Assembly (NCBI GenBank): GCA_934202005.1
Contig: CAKPXP010000009.1
Coordinates: 1 to 64,000 of the forward strand
Direction of reading: 5' to 3'
Length of the DNA stretch: 64,000 nucleotides
Source: an uncultured Selenomonas sp.
GTDB taxonomy: Bacteria > Bacillota > Negativicutes > Selenomonadales > Selenomonadaceae
This document shows positions 24,450-31,755 of this stretch, piece by piece. Within the stretch, counting starts at the first letter, position 1. Every line of letters begins with the position of its first letter. Made by a program: the position numbers and the translations under genes. Under the pieces are notes generated by a model. It saw only the letters and a program-made list of their open reading frames with translations, ran no database searches and was not told where the DNA came from.

Positions 24450-25073
24450 TCAGCGGTTGAGGAACTGATAGGCAGCGCGGAACATGAGCATGGAGCTCAC
24501 GGCGCCGGGATCCTCGTAGCCGATGGAGCGCTCGCCGAGGTAGCTCGCGCGCCCCTTGCGCGCGGCGATGGTCTTCGTGTATTCAACGCCCTCGTTGGCG
24601 GCCTGGTTCGCGTCGGCGAGGCATTCGTAGAGCGTGCTGCCCTCGGCGTAGGGCGCAGTGAAACACTCGTGGATGGGGATGAGGACGTCGAGCATGGTTT
24701 TGTCGCCGCGCTCGGCGTGGCCGCGCTTCTTGATGCCCGCGATGGCCGCGCCGAGCAGGCGGTCGACGGACGCAATCGTGAGTTTTTCGTCCTCGCTGCA
24801 GGCATCGCTGGCGCGCAGGAAGGCCGTGCCGTAGAGCGGCCCTGCCGCGCCGCCGACGTTTTCGAGGATGGTCTCGCCGACGGTATGCAGCACGAGCTTT
24901 GGGTTTTCCGTATGGTCGAGTTCGTCGAGGGCGTCGAGAACGGCCCCGAAGCCGCGCGCCATATTGATGCCGTGGTCGCCGTCGCCGATCTTTGCGTCGA
25001 GATCTGAGAGATAGTCCTTCTCGTGCAGGATCATCTGCGCGACAGCCTCGATGGTTTCCGTGAGTTTCGACAT
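24450..25073 (-). CDS. dhaL: DhaL-type dihydroxyacetone kinase ADP-binding subunit
   Basis: The 207-residue protein has the DhaL signature DAKIGDGDHGINMARGF (metal and nucleotide contacts), GGAAGPLYGTAFLRAS and DKTMLDVLIP. DhaL normally works with DhaK and a PTS-type DhaM to phosphorylate dihydroxyacetone. Neither dhaK nor dhaM is in the window, so this is an orphan locally. Start ATG 25073 follows AGGAGACTGCAAATC. It is divergent from a LysR-type gene 410 bases away and ends in a MITE-like terminator. Confidence 0.88.
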   Translation of the reverse strand: MSKLTETIEAVAQMILHEKDYLSDLDAKIGDGDHGINMARGFGAVLDALDELDHTENPKLVLHTVGETILENVGGAAGPLYGTAFLRASDACSEDEKLTIASVDRLLGAAIAGIKKRGHAERGDKTMLDVLIPIHECFTAPYAEGSTLYECLADANQAANEGVEYTKTIAARKGRASYLGERSIGYEDPGAVSSMLMFRAAYQFLNR

Positions 25074-25287
25074 GATTTGCAGTCTCCTATCTGACGATTC
25101 GCGTGGGAATATTGCTGTAGTATGTGTTTTCTATTGTGATTATTATAGCGCAGATAGAAATGAAGGCGCAAGCGCGAATTGTCGTGATATTTTTTCGAGT
25201 GAAAGGACGGGTGCGGCAGTGCTTCCGCCGACACTTTTCTATGTAAATCCCCAGGAACGCAAGCCGCAGGCGCAGCGCGATTGGCTG

Positions 25288-25345
25288 GATTTACTGTAAG
25301 GGCGGGCGCACAATGTCCACGAAGTGGACGTTTGTGCGTTGAGTT
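25288..25345 (+). repeat. Dispersed 58-bp repeat, copy 1
   Basis: It begins GATTTACTGTAAGGGCGGG and includes the pairing CGCACAAT...TTTGTGCG around TGTCCACGAAGTGGACG. The reverse complement of 51031-51088 matches it with only a few differences. A weaker partial match lies at 58214-58265. It sits between dhaL and the LysR gene; the rest of 25074-25483 contains no gene that I can support. Confidence 0.75.
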
Positions 25346-25483
25346 TCCTATGCAGATTCTGAAAAATATTTGCGGGCACTAGAAGAAAAACGTATAATAT
25401 AACTTGATGAGAAGAGGAGTTATATTGTTCGTGTTATACGGCGGGACTGTTTCCGGCTGCCCCGCGGGAGGGAAAGCAATCGT

Positions 25484-26362
25484 ATGGAGATCAAGGATAT
25501 GCGCGCGTTTTACGCCATTGTAGAGGAAGGGAACATCAGCCACGCGGCGCAGCGGCTCGATATCGCGCAGCCGGCGCTCTCGCGCCAGATGAAGCGGCTC
25601 GAGACGCAGCTCGGCGTGCAGCTCTTCGAGCGCGGCAGCCGCCGCATCCGCCTGACGGACGCGGGGCGCGTGCTTTACTCGCGCGTCGAGCATATCCTCG
25701 GCATGGTGGATGGCACGGTGCGCGAGATCACGGAGATCGGCTCGGGCGTGGCGGGCTGCATCCGGCTCGGCACGATCACGACATCGGGGGCGATGCTCTT
25801 GCCGGAGCTCATCACGGAGTTCCATCGCCGCTACCCGCAGGTGACGTTCCAGCTCTGGGAGGGCGAGGGAACGCGCATCCTCGAGCTGCTCGACAACCGC
25901 GTGATCGAGATCGGCATCACGCGCACGCAGGTCGATGCGCGCGTCTATGAGTCGATCGTGCTGCCGAACGAGCCGCTCGTGCTCATTATGAACCGCTCGC
26001 ACGACATCGGCAGCGATGCGCAGAAGGTCCGCCTCGCGGAGCTCAAGGACCAGCCGCTCATCATCCCGCTGCGCTGGCAGTCGATGTTCACGGCGAACTG
26101 CCGCAAGCTCGGTTTCGAGCCGAACATCCTCTGTGTCTCCGACAGCATCGTGCAGGATCTCCTGCTCGCGAAGATGGGCATGGGGATGGCCATCCTGCCA
26201 ATCTCTTCGAAGACGCTGCTCACGGACGGCGATCTCACCTATAAGAAGCTCGTGGAGCCTGAGATCACGACGCACACGGTCGTCGCCTGGCTCAAGAATC
26301 GCACGCTTTCGCAGTCAGCGAGTCATCTCATCGCGCTTTTCCGCGAGATGTTTCTCTCCTGA
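25484..26362 (+). CDS. LysR-family transcriptional regulator
   Basis: The 292-residue regulator has the LysR helix-turn-helix at residues 3-62 (FYAIVEEGNISHAAQRLDIAQPALSRQMKRLE) and a periplasmic-binding-like co-inducer domain (about 90-285). It resembles the CatM/CysL-like group. Its target is unclear: the divergent neighbour is dhaL, but the 410-base gap includes a repeat element. ATG 25484 follows GGGAGGGAAAGCAATCGT. A good terminator follows. Confidence 0.88.
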   Translation: MEIKDMRAFYAIVEEGNISHAAQRLDIAQPALSRQMKRLETQLGVQLFERGSRRIRLTDAGRVLYSRVEHILGMVDGTVREITEIGSGVAGCIRLGTITTSGAMLLPELITEFHRRYPQVTFQLWEGEGTRILELLDNRVIEIGITRTQVDARVYESIVLPNEPLVLIMNRSHDIGSDAQKVRLAELKDQPLIIPLRWQSMFTANCRKLGFEPNILCVSDSIVQDLLLAKMGMGMAILPISSKTLLTDGDLTYKKLVEPEITTHTVVAWLKNRTLSQSASHLIALFREMFLS

Positions 26363-26379
26363 GCGTGGGCACGTCTGAC

Positions 26380-26407
26380 GCGCGGCAGATGCCGCGCGCC
26401 TTTTTTA
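26380..26407 (+). terminator. Terminator of the LysR gene
   Basis: GCGCGGC (26380-26386), loop AGAT and GCCGCGC (26391-26397) are followed by GCC and six T residues. Confidence 0.9.
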
Positions 26408-26573
26408 TGTGCGGAGATGACGGCGGGAAGGTGCGGCGTCCGCATATCCGTATAAATGATATTTTTGTTAAAAAAGCGGGTGGGGCTTTCTTTTCTCGTT
26501 TGTTCGTTATATAGTTATAATCAGGAAGATTAGAAAATCAAGCCAAAACTAAAGACAATGGGAGGAAATCAAT

Positions 26574-27263
26574 ATGTCAGACCAGCCTGTACGCATTTTT
26601 ATTGTAGAGGATGAGCGCCGCATCGCGCGCTTCCTGCAGATCGAGCTCGAACATGAGGGCTTTGAGACGGCGACGGAGGACAACGGTCAGCGCGCGTTCG
26701 AGCGCATCGGCCAGGAGAGGTTCGACCTCGTGCTCCTCGATGTCATGCTGCCTGGTCTGGATGGGTTCGAGGTCTGCCGCAAGGTGCGCGAGTTCTCGAG
26801 CGTGCCGATCATCATGCTCACGGCGAAGGATGAGCTCGAGGACAAGGTCACGGGCCTCGATCTCGGCGCCGATGACTATATCACGAAGCCATTCGCCATC
26901 CAGGAACTCATGGCGCGCATCCGCGCGGCGCTGCGCAAGCATCAGGCGCCGGAGACGCCGGACGGCGAGCGCCTGACGTGCAAGAACCTCGTGCTCTATC
27001 CGAGCCGCTATGAGGTGACGGTCAACGGCGAGGAGATCCACCTGACGAAGAAGGAGTACTCTCTGCTCGAGTACCTGCTGCGTAACAAGCGCAACGTGCT
27101 CACGCGCGATCAGATCCTGCAGGAGGTATGGGGCTTTGACTACGCCGGCGATACGAATGTCGTCGATGTCTATATCCGTTACCTGCGCGCGAAGATCGAT
27201 GAGCGGTTCAACGACAAGTATATCTATACGGTTCGCGGCGTAGGCTATGTTATCAAGGACTAA
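26574..27263 (+). CDS. OmpR-family response regulator
   Basis: The 229-residue protein has a receiver domain (residues 6-120: acidic pocket E12-D13, phospho-acceptor D56, conserved TAK lysine) and an OmpR/PhoB winged-helix domain (about 132-228: YEVTVNGEEIHLTKKEYSLLEYL, VDVYIRYLRAKI, VRGVGYVI). It is the partner of the kinase that overlaps its 3' end. It most resembles the ArlR/CssR-like group; the stimulus is unknown. GGGAGGAAATCAAT sets the start. A TATAAT at 26516-26521 may be the -10 box. Confidence 0.93.
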   Translation: MSDQPVRIFIVEDERRIARFLQIELEHEGFETATEDNGQRAFERIGQERFDLVLLDVMLPGLDGFEVCRKVREFSSVPIIMLTAKDELEDKVTGLDLGADDYITKPFAIQELMARIRAALRKHQAPETPDGERLTCKNLVLYPSRYEVTVNGEEIHLTKKEYSLLEYLLRNKRNVLTRDQILQEVWGFDYAGDTNVVDVYIRYLRAKIDERFNDKYIYTVRGVGYVIKD

Positions 27264-28680
27264 ATGCCGGCTGGCATCGCTGCGGCACAGCCTGTGCACG
27301 CCGCGCATCTCGACGAAGATCACGGCGCTTTACGCGCTCCTTTTGTCATTGATCCTCGTCATCACGATGATCAGCATGGGGCTAGGTATCTATTTCTCCA
27401 TTTACCATCAGGCAGAGCGTGAGATCGATCTCTCGGTGCAGCAGGTTTTGAGGAAGCTCGAGAATGGGGCGGAGTTCACGCAGTCTTTTTGGGCGGATGA
27501 TCCGGTGCTGCCGGGCGTCGTGTTGCGCGTGACGGACATCACGGGACGCGTCGTATTCGAGAACGATTCCCACTTCCCGCCGCTCGAGGAGGTGGCGTCG
27601 CATACGCGCGACTGGTCGCCGTTCCTGTCGGACAAGAACTTGCGCGTCGCAGACCTCGGGAACTGGAGCATCTACCATGAGGAAGTCGATGTCATGCATA
27701 ACGGCTCCATCTACACGCTGCACTTCCTGCGGACGATTACGGCGGAGCGCCAGTTCCTCAAGCATGTGCAGCAGTTCCTCATCCTCGCGATGGTGATCGG
27801 GTTCCTCTTTGCGCTCGCCATGGGGTATCTCGCGAGCCGCCGCATCCTGAAGCCCATCAGGACGCTCACGGCGACGGCACGCAAGATCGAGATCGAGCGC
27901 ATGGATCGCCGCATCGATGTACCGGAGGCGCAAGACGAGCTCACAGTGCTCGCGGTCACATTCAACCATATGCTCGACCGCCTGCAGGATGGCATCAACC
28001 AGCAGCAGCGTTTCGTCTCGGATGCTTCGCACGAACTGCGCACGCCTGTGACGGTCATCCTCGGCTACTCGGATCTGCTCGCGCGCTGGGGACAGTCGGA
28101 TGCCGAGGTGCTCAAGGAGGGCATTTCCTCCATCCGCTCGGAGGCGGAGAATATGCAGCAGCTCATCGAGAAGCTGCTCTTCCTCGCGCGCGCCGATCAG
28201 AAGCGCCAGGTGCTCCACAAGGAGAATCTCGAGCTCTCGGAATTGCTCGCGGATGTGATGAAGAAGATGAAGCTCGTGACGAAGCGGCATACGGTCGAGC
28301 TCCTGCGAAACGATGCAGGCACGGTCTACGCCGATCCGGTCATGATGCGGCAGATGATGCGCATCTTCCTCGAGAACAGCACGAAGTATACGCCGGCGGG
28401 CGGCCGCATCACAGCCGAGTGCGTGCGCGAGGGCGGCAGGCTCCGCGTGACCTTTGCCGATACGGGCATCGGCATCGCGCCGAAGGATCAGCAGAAGGTA
28501 TTCGAGCGGTTCTACCGCGTCGACACCTCCCGTACGAAGGCGGAAGGCGTGAGCGGCACGGGACTGGGCCTCTCGATTGCGTCCTGGATCGCCGAGCAGC
28601 ATGGCATCGAGATCTCGCTGGAGAGTGATCTCGGAGAGGGCACGCGGATTCATCTGAAGATTCCGCTCGTGAGCGGTTGA
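27247..28680 (+). CDS. Membrane sensor histidine kinase
   Basis: The 477-residue kinase has a first membrane helix near 24-50, an extracytoplasmic sensor loop of about 130 residues, a second helix near 175-198, a HAMP domain (SRRILKPIRTLTATARKIE...), a dimerisation helix with the phospho-acceptor histidine in VSDASHELRTPV, and a full ATPase domain (N box FLENSTKYT, G1 FADTGIGIA, F box FERFYRVD, G2 GTGLGLSI). It overlaps the regulator gene by 17 bases. It resembles ArlS-type kinases. Confidence 0.92.
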   Translation: MLSRTKCRLASLRHSLCTPRISTKITALYALLLSLILVITMISMGLGIYFSIYHQAEREIDLSVQQVLRKLENGAEFTQSFWADDPVLPGVVLRVTDITGRVVFENDSHFPPLEEVASHTRDWSPFLSDKNLRVADLGNWSIYHEEVDVMHNGSIYTLHFLRTITAERQFLKHVQQFLILAMVIGFLFALAMGYLASRRILKPIRTLTATARKIEIERMDRRIDVPEAQDELTVLAVTFNHMLDRLQDGINQQQRFVSDASHELRTPVTVILGYSDLLARWGQSDAEVLKEGISSIRSEAENMQQLIEKLLFLARADQKRQVLHKENLELSELLADVMKKMKLVTKRHTVELLRNDAGTVYADPVMMRQMMRIFLENSTKYTPAGGRITAECVREGGRLRVTFADTGIGIAPKDQQKVFERFYRVDTSRTKAEGVSGTGLGLSIASWIAEQHGIEISLESDLGEGTRIHLKIPLVSG

Positions 28681-28807
28681 GATGTGCCCTTGGCCGTTGC
28701 GGTGTATTCGCTGTTGCGGCGCCGCCGGCGCGATATGACGCCGCGAGGCATCTTTATCAAAATCGATTGGAAAGGAAGCGCTGGCTGTATCCGCGCTTCC
28801 GGAAAAG

Positions 28808-28853
28808 GAACGCCGCCTGCACCGATGATCATGGGTGCGGGCGGCGTTCTTTC
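28808..28853. terminator. Bidirectional terminator
   Basis: GAACGCCGCCTGCACC (28808-28823) and GGTGCGGGCGGCGTTC (28834-28849) pair over 16 bases with one G-T-type weak pair. CTTTCT lies on one side and a purine run on the other. It separates the kinase gene from the converging NarL-type gene. Confidence 0.85.
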
Positions 28854-28889
28854 TGCACAGGCTCACTCTGGCAGCAGGCGGCGGGCAGG

Positions 28890-29561
28890 TTACTCGAGAG
28901 AGATGATCTTATGCTTGAGCACATAGACGAGCGCCTGTGTGCGGTCGTTGACGTTGAGCTTGCGGAAGATGTTCGTGAGGTGGTTCTTGACGGTCTTCTC
29001 GCTCACGCAGAGCGCCTGCGCGATGTCCTGGTTGGAGAAGCCTTTTGCGATGCAGGCGAGCACATCCATCTCGCGCGTCGTGAGCCGCTCGCTGCGGCTC
29101 TCGCGCCACATCTCGCGCGCCTTTCCCGTGAGATCCTCGCCCTTGGCGGCACCGCCGAAGAGACGTTCCGAGAGCTTCGGATAGACGAACGCGTTGCCCT
29201 CGTTGACGACGTGGATGGCCTTGATGAGGACGCTCGGCTCCACATCCTTGAGCAGGTAGCCGAGCGCGCCGTTCTTGAGCATCTCGAGCACGTAGTTGTC
29301 GCTGTCGTGGATGGTGAGCGCGATGATCTTCGTCTTGCACTTCGCGGCTTGCAGCTGCTTCGTGACCTCGAGGCCGCTGAGTCCCGGCATGTTGAGGTCG
29401 AGCAGCAGGATGTCCGGCTGCAGGACGAGCGTGCGGGCGAGCGTCTCCTGACCGTCCTCGGCTTCGCCGACCACCTCGAGGTCATCCTCGAAGTTCAGGA
29501 CACGTTTGATGCCCTGGCGCAGGAGTGCATGATCATCTGCGATGAGAATCTTGATAGCCAT
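28890..29561 (-). CDS. NarL/FixJ-family response regulator
   Basis: The 223-residue protein has a receiver domain (acidic D9-D10, phospho-acceptor D55 in LLLDLNMPG, conserved T/K) and a LuxR-type helix-turn-helix (about 158-215: LTTREMDVLACIAKGFSNQDIAQALCVSEKTVKNHL). No kinase gene is adjacent. It begins only five bases after the secretin stop codon, so it is the last gene of the FtsA-like/PilP-like/secretin operon and may control surface or competence functions. Confidence 0.9.
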   Translation of the reverse strand: MAIKILIADDHALLRQGIKRVLNFEDDLEVVGEAEDGQETLARTLVLQPDILLLDLNMPGLSGLEVTKQLQAAKCKTKIIALTIHDSDNYVLEMLKNGALGYLLKDVEPSVLIKAIHVVNEGNAFVYPKLSERLFGGAAKGEDLTGKAREMWRESRSERLTTREMDVLACIAKGFSNQDIAQALCVSEKTVKNHLTNIFRKLNVNDRTQALVYVLKHKIISLE

Positions 29562-29566
29562 ACTTC

Positions 29567-30958
29567 TTATCTCTCCCCTTTATCTGGCGCTGTCTCAGGA
29601 AGGACATGCGCTGTTAAGAACATCATGATTTCTGAGTCCTCCTTGCTCTTCCGCTCGTTGCGGAAGAATGCCCCGAGTACGGGCAGATCCCCGAGAAAGG
29701 GAATCTTGCTGAGACTCCGAGCCTCCTCGCTGCCGATGAGGCCGCCGATGACCATCGTTTCTCCGTCTCTGAGGCGGACAGTTGTATCGGCGCTGCGCTT
29801 CTGGAAGCGGTAGGCCTTGAGGTCGGCGACGTAGAGCGGTGAGCTGACCTCTGTGTGGACGAGGGCGGTGATGCTGCCGTCGTCGCTCACCCAGGGCGTA
29901 TAGCGGAGGATGATACCGGCTTTCTGATACGTAAAAGAGGTCGTCGTTGCCCGGTCGGTCGTCTCGGTCGTAGGAACAGGAACCTCGCCGCCAATCTCGA
30001 TGACAGCCTCCCGTCCTGTGAGCGTCGTGACATTGGGCCGCGAGAGGAGCTTGGCCTTCCCTTCGCTCACGAGGGCGTGGAGGTTCGCCTCGTAGTAGAA
30101 CTCGAAGGGATACCCTTCCGGCCCGCGCCCGAACTGGAGGATGCCGGGGATGGCGGAGCCGCCGCGGAACGTCCGGCGGACCTCCCGCTTCGGCAGATCC
30201 TCGTACTCCGTGACGCGCTTGCCGTCCTCTGTCGTCGTGGTATGACGTCGCGTCTCCCATGACTCACTGACCTCTGGCGTCTGCGGCAGGGCAGACCAGT
30301 TCCACTCGACGCCGAGCTCTCGCGAGGCGTCCTTGGAGAGGGAAACGACCTTCGCCTCGAGTGAGACCTGGCGCGCCGGGACGTCCAGCGTTCGGAGCAG
30401 CTCGCGCACGGCCTCTGCCTCGTCTGGTGTGCCGTAGAAGATGAGGGACTGGCTGTCCGCGTCGCAGGTCACACGCCCCTGACCGCTCGACTGTGCGGCA
30501 GTCCCAGGACGATTCTCTTTCTTTTCTGTATCACTATTACTATTCGTCACTTTCTGTTCAAATCCTGCCGCGGGGAAAGATAAATTTACGGCAGCGGCGA
30601 GCCGCTCTGGGGCGCCGTAGCGGACGGGAAAGACATAGGGGCGTCGCTGGGCGTTCCGGTGCGAGGCGGCGGAGATGTAGAACGTCGTGCCCTGCTGCTC
30701 GACGGCAAGCCCGTACATGCGTGCGAGCTGCGGGAGAAAGAGCGCGGGCTCAGCCTCTGTGTCGATAGTGACGCGGCCATCGACCGCGCCGTCGAGCACG
30801 AGACCGTAGCCGCCGAGCCGCGCCGCCGCGCGCAGGACGGTGGCGAGATCGGCATCGACGAAATGGAGCAAGACGGGCGCGGCAGCCGCGGGGAGCGGCA
30901 AAAGGAGCGCCGCGAGCAGAGCGGGGAGGATGAGGACTTTCGGGAGCGGCAGGTGCAT
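29567..30958 (-). CDS. Secretin (PilQ/GspD-type outer-membrane channel)
   Basis: The 463-residue protein has a signal peptide (residues 1-27, LPKVLILPALLAALLLPLPAAAA), an N-terminal domain of the AMIN-linked/STN type (FVDADLATVLRAAARLGGY), an N1-like domain, and a C-terminal secretin domain (about 290-450: LLSRPNVTTLTGREAVIEIGGEVPV, RLRDGETMVIGGLI, IPFLGDLPVLGAFFR). Secretins form gated rings in an outer membrane, so the host is diderm. GGAAAGGAGATCCCC sets the start. It is preceded by a PilP-like gene and followed at five bases by a NarL-type gene. Confidence 0.9.
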   Translation of the reverse strand: MHLPLPKVLILPALLAALLLPLPAAAAPVLLHFVDADLATVLRAAARLGGYGLVLDGAVDGRVTIDTEAEPALFLPQLARMYGLAVEQQGTTFYISAASHRNAQRRPYVFPVRYGAPERLAAAVNLSFPAAGFEQKVTNSNSDTEKKENRPGTAAQSSGQGRVTCDADSQSLIFYGTPDEAEAVRELLRTLDVPARQVSLEAKVVSLSKDASRELGVEWNWSALPQTPEVSESWETRRHTTTTEDGKRVTEYEDLPKREVRRTFRGGSAIPGILQFGRGPEGYPFEFYYEANLHALVSEGKAKLLSRPNVTTLTGREAVIEIGGEVPVPTTETTDRATTTSFTYQKAGIILRYTPWVSDDGSITALVHTEVSSPLYVADLKAYRFQKRSADTTVRLRDGETMVIGGLIGSEEARSLSKIPFLGDLPVLGAFFRNERKSKEDSEIMMFLTAHVLPETAPDKGER

Positions 30959-31066
30959 GGGGATCTCCTTTCCAGGCGGCTGTATTGCGGACGGCCGTAA
31001 TATAGCCGCTGCTTCATAACGCGCGCAGGCGCGGTATCTTCCTATTCATCAGCTGACCAGCGGGCT

Positions 31067-31666
31067 TCAGTCATCCGGCAGGCGCAGGATGAGCGTGGCG
31101 GATGCGCCTGTGAGCGTGACGGAGCGCTCGCCGATGGCGGAGACCGTATAGCCGCCGATGCTGTCGCCGACGAAGAGCAGATGCGTCTGCGCGCCGTCGC
31201 TGATCGAGGCGGCAGCCTCGTTCGCGCTGCGCGCGATGCCCTCGAGCACGAGCGGCGCAGGCGCCGGTGCGGAGGGGATAGGCGAGGACGCGGCGGTGGC
31301 CGGAGGCGGCTCCGCGACAGCAGCTGCGGGGGGAGCGGCTGCCGCGGGCTTTGGAGGCGCGGCGCTTGGCTGGCTGCGCGCCTGCCGCGTCTCATGCTGG
31401 AGGGAGAACGGATTCGTGAGCGGCGCTCCCGTGCGCGCCTCCTCCGCGCCGAGGATCTTTTTCACAGGAGCGGGGGCCTGCTGCGGAGCGCCGGACTGCG
31501 CGGCGCCTGGCTGCGGCACCGCCGCCGCGCGCCGCAGCGCCGGCGTATCGCCCGCCATCGTCTCATAGGCAAGCAGGGCGAGCAGCAGGCAGCAGACCGC
31601 CGCGAGCGCCAGCGGGCGGGGATGCGTGCGGAGGAACGCGCGCAGGTCTTGCAGTTTCGTATCCAT
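31067..31666 (-). CDS. PilP/GspC-like inner-membrane protein
   Basis: A 199-residue bitopic protein. Residues 17-38 form one membrane helix (LALAAVCCLLLALLAYETM), then comes a long Ala/Pro-rich periplasmic linker (about 55-135), and finally a small beta-rich domain (LVLEGIARSANEAAASISDGAQ... VGDSIGGYTVSAIGERSVTL) like the PilP/GspC homology region that docks on secretins. Gene order next to a secretin supports this. A half MITE (31680-31744) lies directly upstream, where pilN and pilO would be expected in a full pilM-Q cluster. Confidence 0.72.
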   Translation of the reverse strand: MDTKLQDLRAFLRTHPRPLALAAVCCLLLALLAYETMAGDTPALRRAAAVPQPGAAQSGAPQQAPAPVKKILGAEEARTGAPLTNPFSLQHETRQARSQPSAAPPKPAAAAPPAAAVAEPPPATAASSPIPSAPAPAPLVLEGIARSANEAAASISDGAQTHLLFVGDSIGGYTVSAIGERSVTLTGASATLILRLPDD

Positions 31667-31679
31667 CGGCAGCCTCCTT

Positions 31680-31744
31680 GTCTCCTGGAGAGATACAGTG
31701 CATCCACGTAAATCCGGAGCACTTCATTTAATCAGCGGTTCCTT
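31680..31744 (+). repeat. MITE copy D (right half only)
   Basis: It corresponds to the last about 65 bp of copies A and C, from GTCTCCTGGAGAGATACAGTG to the terminal ATTTAATCAGCGGTTCCTT. The left half and left end are missing. It lies between the FtsA-like and PilP-like genes of one operon. Confidence 0.8.
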
Positions 31745-31755
31745 CAGCGATGCCG

